A stretch of 64,000 bases of DNA from Symbiodinium kawagutii (GCA_009767595.1 VSDK01013510.1:1-64000), one strand, 5' to 3'. Counted from the first letter of the stretch, positions 21,074-33,736 are shown. A program made the numbers and translations. Notes: generated by a model not told the origin, from the sequence alone.

Positions 21074-21788
21074 GTCGCGGGTAGCCATGCGAATGGGTTG
21101 TGGCGGGTGCAGTTGTAGAAGCATTGCATGTTGACCCGCCTACGTGGTACACTTGGTGAAGAAAAGTCTGATATTTTCAATGAATTCAATGATGAATGCA
21201 ATGGTTTCGTGGATTTGGATGGGGGGTTCTTGGTTGCTCGAGTGTGTCGACTTTCCTACAGTTTACAAATAGACATAGAGAATCCACAGATTGGAAAGAG
21301 CAACCAGCAGCCAAAATGAATTGTTCTTTGAGTACTATGCTTTACTTTGATCGTTGCTGCAGTGATTTTTGATGGCCTTTTTTCCCCTTCAGTTCCTCCA
21401 AAGTAGAGGGATCCGGGTTTTGATATGCATGTGACATGTGTATATTCACATTGCATATTGAAGGTTTGTTGTGCTCAAAGACAGTCTCGCATGGCGTAGC
21501 ATCATATATGTCACCTGTTCTGTGGATCCACACTGAGTGGAATGAAGCCCTGTGAGGTTTGCCTGGACCACTACATAGGCTTAGACATGGAACAACGGCC
21601 AGATCGGAGAGGAAAACCAAATCCAAAAAGAAAAACGTTTCCATTTTGAAGTGATTCACTTTGGAAAAAGGTATGGGTTCCTTCGGACGGTATATAGATA
21701 TCATTGTTTTCCACACCAAAGGTGTGCCATCTTCAACAATTTTTGGCACATGATTTGGTCATATCTGAGGGCTACATGGTGGGTTCAG

Positions 21789-21968
21789 CTGCTGCAGCGA
21801 ATACGTACTCCTTTCGCCGACCCCGAGGTTGTTCCGTACTCGGACAGATCTACGTGGGAAAGTCAAAGACTCCACTCTCAGACCAACATCGAATCTACGT
21901 ACTCATTTAGATACGACGCTTGTCGGAGTGCGAAGCAGATGAACGCGGAAAAACTCACGGAGCATTGA
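21789..21968 (+). CDS. Candidate terminal exon, unknown gene B
   Basis: After GTGGGTTCAG| it reads LLQRIRTPFADPEVVPYSDR, then STWESQRLHSQTNIESTYSF, then RYDACRSAKQMNAEKLTEH and TGA. A second frame (GYMVGSAAAANTYSFRRPRG) is also open for most of this length, so only one can be right. The first ends in a natural stop and has more even composition. No family recognised. Confidence 0.45.
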   Translation: MLQRIRTPFADPEVVPYSDRSTWESQRLHSQTNIESTYSFRYDACRSAKQMNAEKLTEH

Positions 21969-22122
21969 AACCATTATCACAACAGGAAACTGGTGGCACA
22001 AACCATTCTCACCAACAAATGTGACCACCTCACCACTTCATGTACTGTGGCATTTTTGACCATATACCAATGATATCCAATGATCATAATTATTCTTGCA
22101 GAAATGTTTTTTTCACCGACAG

Positions 22123-22214
22123 CTAGCTCTCAAGAAGAAGACTTGCAAGTCGAACACTGGAACCTCGCTGTGTCATTCTTCGCGCTGGTGCTCCCGGTGG
22201 GCATGCTCCACTAG
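22123..22214 (+). CDS. Candidate exon, frame ambiguous
   Basis: Good acceptor TTTCACCGACAG| and donor CCACTAG|GTGAAC. In phase 0 it reads LALKKKTCKSNTGTSLCHSS. With two leading bases it reads SSQEEDLQVEHWNLAVSFFA then LVLPVGMLH and a stop, a membrane-helix-like ending. One of the two is probably real. Confidence 0.35.
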
Positions 22215-24039
22215 GTGAACATTGGGAAGCAGCTGGATAAGGGGTGGGAGCAGCTACTGTAATCCCAGCAGGTCAACGGTTAGCGGTGCATGGTGAAGTT
22301 TTCAACCATTACTTAATGGTTAATTGACGGTTGACTGATAGTTGATATAATTATGGTTAATTCATGGTTAGCTAGTGGTTACATCATGAGTAACAGATGG
22401 TTGATTTGTTTCCAAGTTTCCAGCAGTATTACCAACTCTATAACTGGGTTGATTGTGAACCACTTGTGGAACATGCTTTCTTTATCAATGGTCTCTAGGA
22501 AAAACTGCTATCAATGTGAGATCCACGCGAATTAATTAATGTACTACCTCCACTTGGTCCCATAGCTGCTGGTTTGCGAACAAATTCGGACAGTTTCTCA
22601 AAAGGAGTTCTACCAGCAACTGCTGGAATGCCTATTCCCAGCAATGAAAATTCCCCACTTCGGTAGACGAGTATCACCCATGCTCATAATGTGGGCTGCC
22701 AGCCAGGGCTATTCAAGGTTACTTGCCAGGCTAGAATTTCATTGATAAACCCTAACATCCAAGTAGGATCTTCTAAGAAAGCATGGCCAAACTGCAAACT
22801 CCCAATGTCCACCGACAATTGAATCAGTCAATCAGATTGGAAATTCCGATTCAGTAGCTCACAACTTCAAAGGATTTATTTAACGGTAATGATGGCTTAT
22901 GGCTAGGTCATGAACACACATTTTTGTTGGTTGTGTTTACAGACGGCTTCCCTGAGGTAGATTAAAAGCAAGAACATGACATGTGTTGAACCGGACATGA
23001 TCGAAGGCTACCATAAGTTGCTCGGATCACTATTGGTGGTCAAAACTCACTTGGGTGCAAGCCCGTGCAAGTCTACTTCTAAGTATTCAAGGAAGGTGTT
23101 CCATCTGGGAATAAGACTTGAATCAATGAACCCTATTTCCCACATACCAAGAATATTGGTTCCTGTTGGGGTTGTTCACCACCAACTGAACTAAAGATTG
23201 CCTATCCTGCCTGCGTTCACTGACGCCGTGAAGCACCTCATCATGTGGAACCAGCAATTGGGTTTTGTTTGGTTCACTTGATTATTCGCTAGGGATGACA
23301 ATCCGCCTTCATTGTGCTGTTTGCAGTTGATTCTTTTGAAGCCCACAAATCACTCGTTGATCATTGCTGCTCGTTGAATCGGCTATCACTAGTCACCCAC
23401 CGCCCCGGTTTGTTCATTACCATCCGGGTTGTAATTGGTTTTCATGTGATACATGGGCCATGAATGACCAGGTGAAGACTGGCCTATTCAATTCCCCTGT
23501 TTCAACAATCAGCATATATAACCATGAATTATCAGGTGAGAATTGATGAACAATATTACCGATGCACGATTCTTCACATTCTCACCATTCTCCACTGTGC
23601 ACCAGCTGGTTTACCAACAGTTTGGCCACTATTCTCACCGTTCTCCTCGGAACAAATTCTCTAGCAAGACCAGTCAACCTCCATCGGCCAACAGCGGAAA
23701 TTGGAACTATATTGGCTTTTTTAGTAATCATGTTTCCAGATAGAACCACTCTCCGTATTATTCCCACATATCTACCAGTATGAATGAAGCGTATTCTTAT
23801 CGCATGCTACCATACTATTGCCATACAGCAACCGTATATTACCAGTACTTTACTAGATTAGCCCATGTAACTCTCCCGATCAGCTATACTCAATGTCCCA
23901 TATATTGACAATAGATCAAACCCCATAGCAACCAATAGTTTACCAATATTCGATATACTGCAGGATTACCATAACCATATGCTACTCATATAACCATCAA
24001 TGGCTATCACTAAAACCATATATTCTCCATCAATGATAA
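22215..24039. other. Mostly intron-like DNA
   Basis: Weak coding-like pieces at 23195-23262 (ILPAFTDAVKHLIMWNQQL) and 23600-23780 (two hydrophobic stretches, LATILTVLLG and ILAFLVIMF) lack clear splice sites. Confidence 0.3.
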
Positions 24040-24167
24040 CTACAAGGTGCGGCCCCCAAACGTCATAAGTTGCTTAAGATTCGCCATTTAGATATAGTTA
24101 TACCACAATGGTAGTTATCCCAGTTCCAACCCAACTTACCTAACGATTGGGGGGCCCACCTTGTAAG
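24040..24167. mobile_element. MITE-3 copy
   Basis: CTACAAGGTGCGGCCCCC ... GGGGGGCCCACCTTGTAAG. Same termini and interior words as the intron-forming copies, but no coding sequence is recognised on either side. Confidence 0.75.
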
Positions 24168-24192
24168 TATCAACTGACTACCAATCATAATA

Positions 24193-24560
24193 TGGGTGCT
24201 TCTCAAGTCATAGGGGACCTCTAAATCATCCTTCATATTAATCATTCTTCGTAATAAACTAGTTGCTAACCTGTTAAAACCAGAGTAACCATGGTAACCA
24301 ACTTCAACCATCCTTGTTTAAGCATGGTATCCATTTGATCCAACATGAGCCATTTATAGCAATAAACCATCCAATTTTTGGGTTCAAATCCTCTTTGTTT
24401 GGCCATGTTTAGTAAACCAACCATTTTGGGGGTCCCCTATGGTTGGTATCCCTGGTATCCCTGGTTGATATCCCAAAATAAGCCACTAGTGTTTTTCAAC
24501 CATTTTAGTAAACCAACCATTTTTAGTAAACCAACCATCTATGGCTTGCGAAACGCCCTA
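24193..24560. mobile_element. Diverged, possibly nested MITE-1 remnants
   Basis: ATAT|GGGTGCTTCTCAAGTCATAGGGG starts a copy. GTAAACCAACCATTTTGGGGGTCCCC and TGGCTTGCGAAACGCCC are right-half words, repeated with intervening sequence. Confidence 0.5.
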
Positions 24561-24590
24561 ATATCACCCCCTCATCAGTTGATTCACCAG

Positions 24591-24692
24591 CTCCCGGGAG
24601 GTGCCATGTCGCGCGGTTATGGGGATGCTTCGCCCAGTGGGTCTCGGCCTGTGGCTTCGTCACTATGGTTAGACTCCGGTGATCTAACGTAG
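24591..24692 (+). CDS. Candidate terminal exon
   Basis: After GATTCACCAG| it reads LPGGAMSRGYGDASPSGSRP then VASSLWLDSGDLT and TAG. GC-rich island. No neighbour in phase identified. Confidence 0.32.
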   Translation, partial: LPGGAMSRGYGDASPSGSRPVASSLWLDSGDLT

Positions 24693-25242
24693 CTGGCTGG
24701 AAAATCATCATGTTTCTAGGGAAACCTTGGGAAATCAGCTATAACTGATGGGGCTAAACAGCATGAACGGTTGATGATGTGGTGAGTTCATTTGAACAAT
24801 GCAGATGGATGTCAATAGTGATGATGTTCACCATGAGTTGATGGTTAGCCCGTGGTTAACCAGCATGAAGGGTCAAGAATAGCTGCTGGTTATTTCAAGA
24901 ATGGCAATGGTTTAGAATAGCTGCTGGTTGACCATGGTCGATAGCAGCGGTTGTGCAGAAAACCCAACAATATCAACAACCAACTATCTGGGTGTGCTGA
25001 ACATGGCGAACAGCGATTACGTAGTCGTGACATTGGTCCGTAATGATGGCTGAATGATATTAAACGGATTTGTCCACCCCAACAATTTCATGTGTTGTCC
25101 CTAGCAAGTGCAAACCATTGTTCATGGGTGTCACGGCTGCCAGGCATCCATGCGGAAAACCACCACTTCTTTGAAATCCTGTAACGGTTCATATCCATGG
25201 TCCTGTGGGAGAGACTATTTTCTATAGACATGCAAACTAGTA

Positions 25243-25338
25243 ACTGGTTGGTGGTTTTTATTAAACATGTACCCTATTGATTATTAACAAATGGTTGGTT
25301 GACTAATATTTTTCATAGGGGTTGAATCCACAAACCAG
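25243..25338. mobile_element. MITE-4 copy
   Basis: ACTGGTTGGTGGTTTTTATT ... TTCATAGGGGTTGAATCCACAAACCAG. Confidence 0.7.
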
Positions 25339-25397
25339 ACAAGATTTTCCAGCATGCAGTTCAGTCATTTGCGCCTTGATTTGTTGCTTTACCCGAG

Positions 25398-25472
25398 GTG
25401 GCTGCCAAACACAAGGGCGGAGCAGAACGGCTTCTCTTGTCCGTGGGGCTACCCGTGTGGCAGCGGGGCAGT
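25398..25472 (+). CDS. Candidate exon
   Basis: After TTTACCCGAG| it reads VAAKHKGGAERLLLSVGLPV then WQRG. The acceptor context TTACCCGAG|GTG is shared with the better-supported exon at 27972. Donor unclear. Confidence 0.33.
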
Positions 25473-25899
25473 TTTTCTAGTTGTATATTATTTGCGTTAT
25501 TTAGGTCAATTCTGAAGCATCTACAAATGAACTGCCAGCTGATGGTCCTTCAACAAGCTTAGCGGAACCCTAAGTTGGCCTTTTTCTTCTCCTGAGTGCG
25601 TGACCTGGGTTACCTGTGTACATGCGCCAATTTTTCCATGGCCCCAGCAACTTGATGCCCAAGGCATCTGAATTTTCCGGGGCTTGGCGAGGTGCCAACG
25701 GCCCCATTTCATGGATTTTTGTTCGTTGCCGGGCCTGCGGCGCTTGTTTGGGCCTTGGCCGGGCTTAGTTATCTTGGTTTACTCCACGGCCAGCAGCGCT
25801 TTGGCATTTTTTTTCGCATTCAAAGGAATGCAGTGCTGGTCCAAGACCAAGCTTGAATGCCAAGTTCTCCTACTGTGATGGCCCATTTCCGAAGTAGTT

Positions 25900-26175
25900 G
25901 ATATGTCAGATCGGATAGCAGAATGGACGCCAGATTGAATGCCAGAATGCATGTCAGACAGCATATCAAATGGAACCTTTGATAGAGTGCCAGAATGCCA
26001 GAACATATGCCAGGTAGAGCGTCAGGGCATGTGCCAGAGACAATGCCTGTGCCCGATAGAATACCAGATGGAGATGGGATGTCAGATAGAATGTGAGGGT
26101 ATATGCCTGGCTGTGTACCAGGGTGTTTGCAAGACAGAAAATAGGTCAGACGTCATGCCAGATGGAATGAATGTC
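25900..26175. repeat. Degenerate ATGCCAGA / ATGTCAGATAGA repeat block
   Basis: Irregularly spaced copies of ATGCCAG, ATGTCAG and GATAGAAT words about every 10-24 bp. The overlapping frame is Cys/Gln-rich (QGMCQRQCLC) only because of the repeat. Confidence 0.6.
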
Positions 26176-26343
26176 AGTATCTTTGTCATTGAGGGAAGCA
26201 CTCGAAGTAAAGCGCGTGCGCACCCTTGAGACAAGCTGACGTTGAAATGGCTGCAGTAGGTTGGATATCGTTACTAGATGTGTAGGTAAGGTAGATAGAT
26301 GGGTAGGAAAGATGGGGGGAGAAGACAGCTGGGAGGGATACAT

Positions 26344-27971
26344 AGGCAGACGACTAGTTTTTGTTTAGATCTGACAAGTCTGACCACCAAATATCAAACC
26401 AACGGTTGCTCTTTCAACCGCCAATAACAAGAAAGTATAGTCAGAAATAAGCATGAAAGTGATGGGGCGGATGGGAACTGTTCTGCGTATGAACAGGGCT
26501 CAATCATTGTATTCGTGCTGAGTTCAGACGGGTTTATTTGTAGTTGTTTGATCGGAAAACCGATGTGTGCATATGTTTGAAACAACTTGAACCAATGTAT
26601 AGGTACCCCATATGTACTATACATGAATGTATTTTTGAATTCAGAAAATAAGTAATCATCATGGTAATGAATGATGACAATGTCGTTGGGAATCATTTCA
26701 GAAAGCTGATGCACGAGCTCATCATAGTCCGTGGAAATGCTCTTGTTGTTCGCTATGATTGTGACATACCAACTGCCAATAGGCACCGGGGATCAATGGC
26801 AATGCTTCCAGTGCTTCCTTGGGAGAATAGCATAGCATACGCCATCCCTCACCGACAATGGGGAACCCTGACCAAATCAAGTTTTTTACTATGTGAGGCT
26901 ATGCTGCCATTGGGCAATGTTGCTGATGCCAATGATATTGCCAGCTTGTATATAAATCAATCAACTAGTATACAGTAGACAATTTGATGTTTTATGTGCT
27001 TTTGCTTACCCTTGATTCACGCAGTACTGTTGATTGTTGTTATTTCAAGGACATATATACAAGTTGTGTTGAGCAACAATTTGTGATGTCGATATTTTTT
27101 GGCAGATTCATGAGCCACCAGCAGTTCAATCACAATTGTAAACCATGGTTTCATCATTGACAGCTGCATCTACCATTCTTGACCATCATCAACCATGATA
27201 TTCTCCATGAAAACCAATCGTCATCACAAGGAATCAACCGTTATCATCGCTGATCATCATGGATCCACCATTATTTAATGCAATGTGTGTCCACCATGAT
27301 TGGTGAACCTTGTATCATTCATGAGTTGCTAGCCCGGTCTTGATAGACCGTGATATTCCCTGTCCTGGTTAACCTATTATTTCAGCACTGAATCACTGAG
27401 TTGTTGGTGAACCATCATTTACCAATCTTATTGCTAACCATGAGATTCCCTATGATTGCAATGATTGCTGACCCTAGTATTTGACCCTATTATTCATTCT
27501 TCAGCTATATTTGTTATTACTAGCCAATACTAGCCATATCAATTAATATCATTAAGCATTATAGCGACAATAATTCATTATCGTGCATGATATTAATTGA
27601 TATTAATGGTTCATTGGTGAACCATCCTTACAACCCTTGAACATTAGTTAAAGGGACAAACATTACTGTGAACCGTCATTGGCCATACATATTGTTAACC
27701 ATCATATTCCCTACGAAGGCGAACCCTAGTATTTCACCCCATCATTGAATCTATAATGATGATTGTCAACCCAGACTCATTATTTAAGGATTCATTAACC
27801 ATCATTGACCATGATTAAGCATCATTATCAACCATTATTGTCAACCCAGTATGGTGTTATGGTGTTTTTTAAGCATATCAATTGTTTGACCCTATTATAA
27901 TGATGGTTAATGATGGTTAATGATTATTAACCAGCATCAACCACTCTTAACCATCATTGATGTTACCCGAG
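26344..27971. other. Long non-coding stretch with AACCATCATT-type words
   Basis: From about 27120 to 27960 the sequence is a low-complexity mixture of ACCATCATTAACC-like words. No exon or MITE supported. Confidence 0.45.
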
Positions 27972-28079
27972 GTGCGCAGCAAGATCGGCGAGGCGCTGGA
28001 TGTGGATGGCCTCCCGAAGGACGGATCCACCTCGGGGTGCAAAAACCGGTTCGACGTGAGAAAAGCGGCGATTCGAGGG
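27972..28079 (+). CDS. Exon of an unknown gene
   Basis: Acceptor GTTACCCGAG|, donor TTCGAGGG|GTCCCC. Phase 0 to phase 0. Reads VRSKIGEALDVDGLPKDGST then SGCKNRFDVRKAAIRG. Sharp GC rise over the flanks and a natural amino-acid mix make it one of the better exon calls. No family recognised. Confidence 0.55.
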
Positions 28080-28224
28080 GTCCCCATGTGCACCATGGGT
28101 ACCCCCAAGTTGAGACACATCCATATATATCATATAGTTACACAATAGATATAGGTATATAATGGTTAATGATAGTTAATACTAGAATGATGTTGTGATA
28201 GGTCTTTTGGATGTTGGTGTATAT

Positions 28225-28341
28225 GGCTATGAGTCAATATTAAGCAACCAACAATGGAGGTTAATTACCAACAATGATAAGGCAAAATGATTGTGAATGA
28301 TGGGGAACCAGGGGTACAGTACAGGGTTTTGACTCACAGCC
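28225..28341. mobile_element. MITE-2 copy with ATAT target duplication
   Basis: GGCTATGAGTCAATATT ... GTTTTGACTCACAGCC, with ATAT at 28221-28224 and 28342-28345. Confidence 0.8.
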
Positions 28342-28442
28342 ATATAACATTAAAAATATATAGATTATATAGATTATATAGGTTAATAAGAGGGATAAAT
28401 AAGTTAAAATCACCAACAAGAATGGTTCAACCACCACTACAT

Positions 28443-28543
28443 GGTGGTTTCTTAGAAGAGGGAACCCCCAAAAATGCCCGGTTTAATGCTGTAAATGGTT
28501 TCTATTGGAGGATTCAGGGGTATCCCTATTTTGAGAAGCCACC
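28443..28543. mobile_element. MITE-1 copy
   Basis: GGTGGTTTCTTAGAAGAGGG ... CCCTATTTTGAGAAGCCACC. Flanks ACAT/ATAA do not match. Confidence 0.7.
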
Positions 28544-30090
28544 ATAAGAATTTTTCCAAAAATGGTGTACCCCTATGGCTGGTTAGTTTCGCCAAAAACA
28601 ATGACTATCGGATGATTAGTAGCCACCACCATGTATGGACATACCCATGTGGTTCACCAAAATTCAAGTCATGGTCAATAGCAGCTGAATAAAGGTCAAT
28701 CATGATGGATCTAGTTGGTTCCAAACCACTACGTACTTAGCTTATACATTTTATTGGACTCAAAAGATGCTGTCCAGCACTGAAAATGCTGATAAATGGA
28801 CTGCTATTGCCAGAAATGATTTGCTGGGGGTCATGGTATAGACCTGAAACGGCCAGCAGATTCAGAGCTACCAGGAGGATTTGTTTGAGTCAACAAGATT
28901 AGCTATGGCAATATAGTTCGACCTCGGCGGCTACTGTCATTGTTTTCTTCATCATGTTAATGATGGCTAGCACTGGCTGTCAACAACAAATCTGTGGTTT
29001 ACAAATTATAAGATATGATGTTGGCTAAGGGTTTCGTTACTTGTAGTTGGTGTATCGTTCATTAATGTCTTGTTAGTGTTTAATGACGCTTCAGGGGTTC
29101 CTCTTTGTGTCTCAGCATTGATGGTTTATTGATGTTGTGTGTTATTTACTGTTCGTAGATGGTTGCAATTTTCTCTACTGGTACCTTTTGTTGTTTATTG
29201 TTATGCATGATATTTATATATATATACTAGTCTTGATGTTAAGTGAAAATAAAATCCTCATATTATGTTGTATTCGAAAATTAATACAATTGATATTCAA
29301 CCATGAAAAACGAAGAAAAAATGAGAATATACCCTCAAGTAAACATTATTGATTCCCCTTCTACAGTACTACCCTTTTGTCATTATCAATCATTCAACCA
29401 ACTTTTATTAATCAGTACTTATCATCATAACTTCACAAATCATTCTGACATTTAACCATTTTCAATAGCATGATCAACGATCATTTGCCATGCTCGACCA
29501 TTAGCCAGTATAAAAACCATTCTCAGCCGTCATGTTCGGTCGACTTACCCCCAAATCATCATTGTGAGTAGTAAACCAACCATCACTTGGGGGGTACCCC
29601 TCACCCGCAGCTGTCAAGAAACCACCTTCACTACCAGCATTATTTTTAGGGGGTACCCCCCAGTGATCCATTCGTCACCATTTAGATTAGTAAACATGAG
29701 TAAACCAACCATAGCTTTGGGGGTACCATCACTTTAAACCACCCCCGACAATCATGGTTGTTAAACCATTCAACTGTTGTTTATGATGCCATATTAACCA
29801 CTAGTTGATCCCCTTATCAAACCATTACGAAACTCCCAATGCTAAGAAATCTCTATTGAAATATGAATCATCCCTACCACTACTTAATCACTAGTTAATC
29901 CGATATTCTCATTGCTTATCCCTATCAACCATTTGCTTCTTACCCTGCCTATTATCCCTATCATTCATTATTATTGCTCATTAACCACTAGTATTCACCA
30001 CTAGTATTGCTTATGATTGCTTATACCATTGCTTATTAACCACCAGTTAGCCACTGGTTCATCCACCGTCGTGATATCCCCCCACCGCAG
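28544..30090. other. Non-coding DNA with eroded MITE-1 words
   Basis: Fragments such as GGGGTACCCC and GTAAACCAACCAT at 29560-29740 are half-copies of MITE-1. No exon supported. Confidence 0.45.
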
Positions 30091-30136
30091 GAAGCGGAGG
30101 CCTTGTTGCGGGAGGCCGAGGCCTTGCTCCGCCGAG
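30091..30136 (+). CDS. Candidate exon, Glu/Ala/Leu-rich
   Basis: Acceptor CCCCCCACCGCAG|, donor CGCCGAG|GTGCAC. Reads EAEALLREAEALLRR, an internally duplicated helical (coiled-coil-like) segment. Very GC-rich. The following G-rich DNA to about 30240 is open on several frames. Confidence 0.4.
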
Positions 30137-30270
30137 GTGCACGGGGCCGGTGACGGGGCCACGGTAGAGAGCTAGGGGGCCGCCACGGGGCCGCCAGGGG
30201 AGGCAGCGGCGGGCCGCCTCGGGTCATGGTGAGGAGGACTGATGTGGGGGGGGTATCATGCTTGGTATAT

Positions 30271-30382
30271 GGCTATGGGTCAATATTAACCAGCAATAAT
30301 GGCTTATAATGACCAACCAAATCACAGGGAAAACAAGGGTTAATGATGGGGAACCAGGGGTACGGGGTTTTGACCCACAGCC
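30271..30382. mobile_element. MITE-2 copy sharing a target site with the next MITE-1
   Basis: GGCTATGGGTCAATATT ... TTTTGACCCACAGCC, with ATAT at 30267-30270 and 30383-30386. The second ATAT is also the left duplication of the MITE-1 that follows. Confidence 0.85.
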
Positions 30383-30386
30383 ATAT

Positions 30387-30494
30387 GGGGGTTTCTCAAG
30401 TCATAGGGGTGCCCCCCAAAAAAATGAATGAATAGTCATTGATATATAGTGATAAACCAACCATTTTCGAGGCTCCCTATTTTGAGAAACCATT
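30387..30494. mobile_element. MITE-1 copy with ATAT target duplication
   Basis: GGGGGTTTCTCAAGTCATAGGGG ... CCCTATTTTGAGAAACCATT, with ATAT at 30383-30386 and 30495-30498. Confidence 0.85.
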
Positions 30495-30707
30495 ATATAT
30501 GGTGGTGAATGGTTAATGACAGGGGATGATGACTAGCAATTATAGGGGATATGAACCAACTATATGGCTAGAGGGGATAGATACCAACTATATGGCTTCG
30601 GGACTATGTGGCTATGGGTCAAGCAGTTGAGCAACAAAAATAGATGGCTAATGGTTAATGATATGGTATGATATGTAACAATAGTAGCGGATATACCAGC
30701 TATATAT

Positions 30708-30824
30708 GGCGAGCTGCGTCCAGCAGTTCACCAACCAACTACTAGGGGAGAATCACCAACAATAGTAAGGGAAACAAAGGTTAATGATAGGGGAAGCAGG
30801 GGTACGGGGTCTTGACCCACTGCC
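30708..30824. mobile_element. MITE-2 copy with ATAT target duplication
   Basis: GGCGAGCTGCGTCCAGC ... GTCTTGACCCACTGCC, with ATAT at 30704-30707 and 30825-30828. Confidence 0.8.
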
Positions 30825-31037
30825 ATATGTTGATGGTGGTGAATGTTGGCTTTCAATTGTCAACTTGTACTTCATTGATGCTACTGGTTCCCCTGGTTTG
30901 ACAGTAAGTGGTGATGTTTGATGGTGAATCTTGGTGAAGAAGCTGGTGTGGCCTGGGGTTCCCTGGGATCCACGGGTAATGACACGGAACAAGGTAGGTG
31001 AACATAGGTGAGCTAACCCCTATAACTCCATGGTAAG

Positions 31038-31133
31038 CCGGTCACCGTTGTTGCTATCGCTCGCACTGGACATGGTACATCCACATCCGGCGAGCTGATC
31101 AAGAGCAATGAGCTGATCATAGCATGTTTCAAG
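31038..31133 (+). CDS. Candidate exon with GC donor
   Basis: After ATGGTAAG| it reads PVTVVAIARTGHGTSTSGEL then IKSNELIIACFK and ends TTTCAAG|GCGCTC, a GC-type donor in phase 0. The frame continues to a stop at about 31170 if unspliced. No family recognised. Confidence 0.42.
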
Positions 31134-33036
31134 GCGCTCATTGTCCACACAAACTGGATGGCTTATACCCACTAACTTGGATTTTTAGCTAGGGATCTAG
31201 TTTGCCACCAAGCAAACTAGTTGCTCATTGGAACTAATCAGTTATCAATGGTTGACCAGCAAAGTACATGATCATCAGCAAAGTACATGATTGTTGCTGA
31301 TGATCATTGGTTGCTGATGATCATTGGAACGATTAGTACATGTCTGGAACTTAATGAGTTGTCAATAGTTGATTCCTACAAGTATCAATGGAATTCTCTT
31401 AACGATAAACTAATCCATCTCTGTTGCCGATGACTGAACCCAATGAATTTGACCGGTGTTCAAGGAGTTACCTCCAGATACCCACCAGCGCATCGTGGAT
31501 TCAGAATCGTTTACAAGCTACTTGGGTATGGTTCAATGCCACAGGGGGAACTGGATAGCATCTCTTTGTATTACGAGATGATTTGCCAACGATTACCTAA
31601 CTATCATTTATCATTGACGCACTAAGGAACCATTAACCACTGCTTGTGAGCACTACAGGATATATGTAAGGGAAGCCTCCTCTCCAGGGAAGGGTCTCCC
31701 AAAATGCAAGCTGAAAGCAGTGACATGAAGTAAGAAAATACAAAAGCAGGTAAGTAGGTAAGGAAGTAGTTAGGCAGGTAAGTAAGGAATTAGTTTGGAA
31801 GGTAAGCAAGGAAGTAAGTAGGGAAGGAAGGAAGGAATGCACATTTAATGTTTTCTAGTTCAAGTTCATGCAGTTGGGTGCAATGTAGATCAATGTAGTA
31901 AACCACAATATTGTGTAAAACGTCAGAAAGTATTGCAACGTAAGAAATCTACCACAATGTAATCTACCACGATGTTTTGTTGTTCTATTATCGGATGAAT
32001 TTGTTTAGATGATTTTCAAAAGATTTTCATTTCTCATATATGCATTTGCGTGTTTGACATTTATATGTGCATACATTTAACCCCCAATATATTTGAATCG
32101 ATCATTTTTTTGGATTTATGTGCGTGCATTTTTTGAAGCTATATTTTCATGCATTTATCTTATGTTTTTTTTTGTATCTACATGCGAATTCAAACACACA
32201 TCAGAATGGAGCGATCAGCAGGTGAACAGCAACTGGCCCAGCCCCGCTTGGGCTCAGAAGCTGAGGAGCCGTGGCGGCTGAATGAATCACAGCGGTTGTT
32301 CTGGTCGTGACGGCGCTCGTGGTGGTAAAATTGAGGTAACATGGTGGTAAAGCTATATGTCAAAACATGTTAAAACCATGGTAAAATGATACGTGGCTAA
32401 TTTTGCTTGATGAGATGGTTTCTTATGGTTAGTAAGTGGCTGGTAATGATGATGGTTAATGATGCCTAATTAATTAATGGTGGTTGGTGAAAGATAATAC
32501 CTTGAAATGGTGGAAGCATCAGTACCAGCCGTTATTGATCTCCAACTGATGACGGATGTTATCTGGATGGTAATACTTAAGAAACTGTTTTTGCTTGGTC
32601 ATGATGAATGGCAGTAGATTGGCGTGACTTGTTGGAGATATCCTTCGAATGACAACAATTTCAGCCTTGAGCTAGCCCAATCCTCGGCAGGCACAACATT
32701 GGATGATCTTCAAGTTTCAGTTGCCGAGATACTCTAAATAGCCAGATACAAGTGAGCATGTATCAGGCCTTGACTTTGACACTTATTGTCATTTGGTTTG
32801 ACCTGCGTCGTAACGACAGACAGAGGTGACACACATACTGTAGAACAGATAAATCCTTGCAAAAGTCAATACTCAAGCGACTTCATGAACAAATAACTAG
32901 AAGGATCAACAATCAGATAGCAAGAAATCGATGAACAAAAATGGTAGACAATGGTAGATGGATAGAATATATATATATATACATATATGTTGCAGTAAAA
33001 ATCTGATGAGTCAGAGGTAAGGATCGATTTGTTTAG
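31134..33036. other. Non-coding DNA
   Basis: Contains a GTAAGGAAG-type tract at 31745-31835 and short direct repeats of GCTGATGATCATTGGTT at 31290-31330. (TA)n at 32965-32985. No exon supported. Confidence 0.4.
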
Positions 33037-33222
33037 ATGGCAAAAACGTCAAGTGGAAGCCGTCCAGGTCGTGTTTGTGGCGGTGCTACACTGAGTCGAA
33101 TGACGTGGCTTCAAATGAACAGATTCACAGCTGGTTGTTCATGCCTTGTTCATGATATGAAAGCTAGACTCATTCCGAGTAACAGATTTCAAATCATGAA
33201 AGTTGTACTCGTATTTTTTTAA
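33037..33222 (+). CDS. Small ORF, possible exon or short protein
   Basis: ATG frame of 61 codons beginning MAKTSSGSRPGRVCGGATLS, ending TAA. Modest GC content and no family recognised. It may be fortuitous. Confidence 0.25.
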   Translation: MAKTSSGSRPGRVCGGATLSRMTWLQMNRFTAGCSCLVHDMKARLIPSNRFQIMKVVLVFF

Positions 33223-33736
33223 AGGATGAGCAGCACGTAGTAGGAACTGAAGATTGCTATGTTCATGAAATATTCTCCTGCGATAGCTGCGAGAACTAGT
33301 GAGTGACCATTCATGAATCTTAGCTACGGGTAACTATGATCGAACCAAAAGTACCAATCATCATAGTTGCCATTGATACTTTCCATTGCTATATAAATGG
33401 CGAGGTTTCCAGTATGTTTTCCCCTAAACTGAGCCAGTGATGGGTTTGAGCTATGAACCATTAGTCATCATCAACTAGTTAATTATCGATAATCCAAAAT
33501 CATCATGATGAGTTATTGACCAATGGTCCATGATTATGCAAAATATCAGTCAAAAAGTCATCATTGACCATCACGAACCACCGAACAATCATCAATCATC
33601 AACTCATGGCTGATCAATTAATATAGCCATTAGTTGATATAATGAGTTGATGATATAATCCAATTAACATAATCATCAACTCATGACTCAATGGCTGACC
33701 AACTCATGTTGGTTAAGCATCATGAGTCATCAGTAG

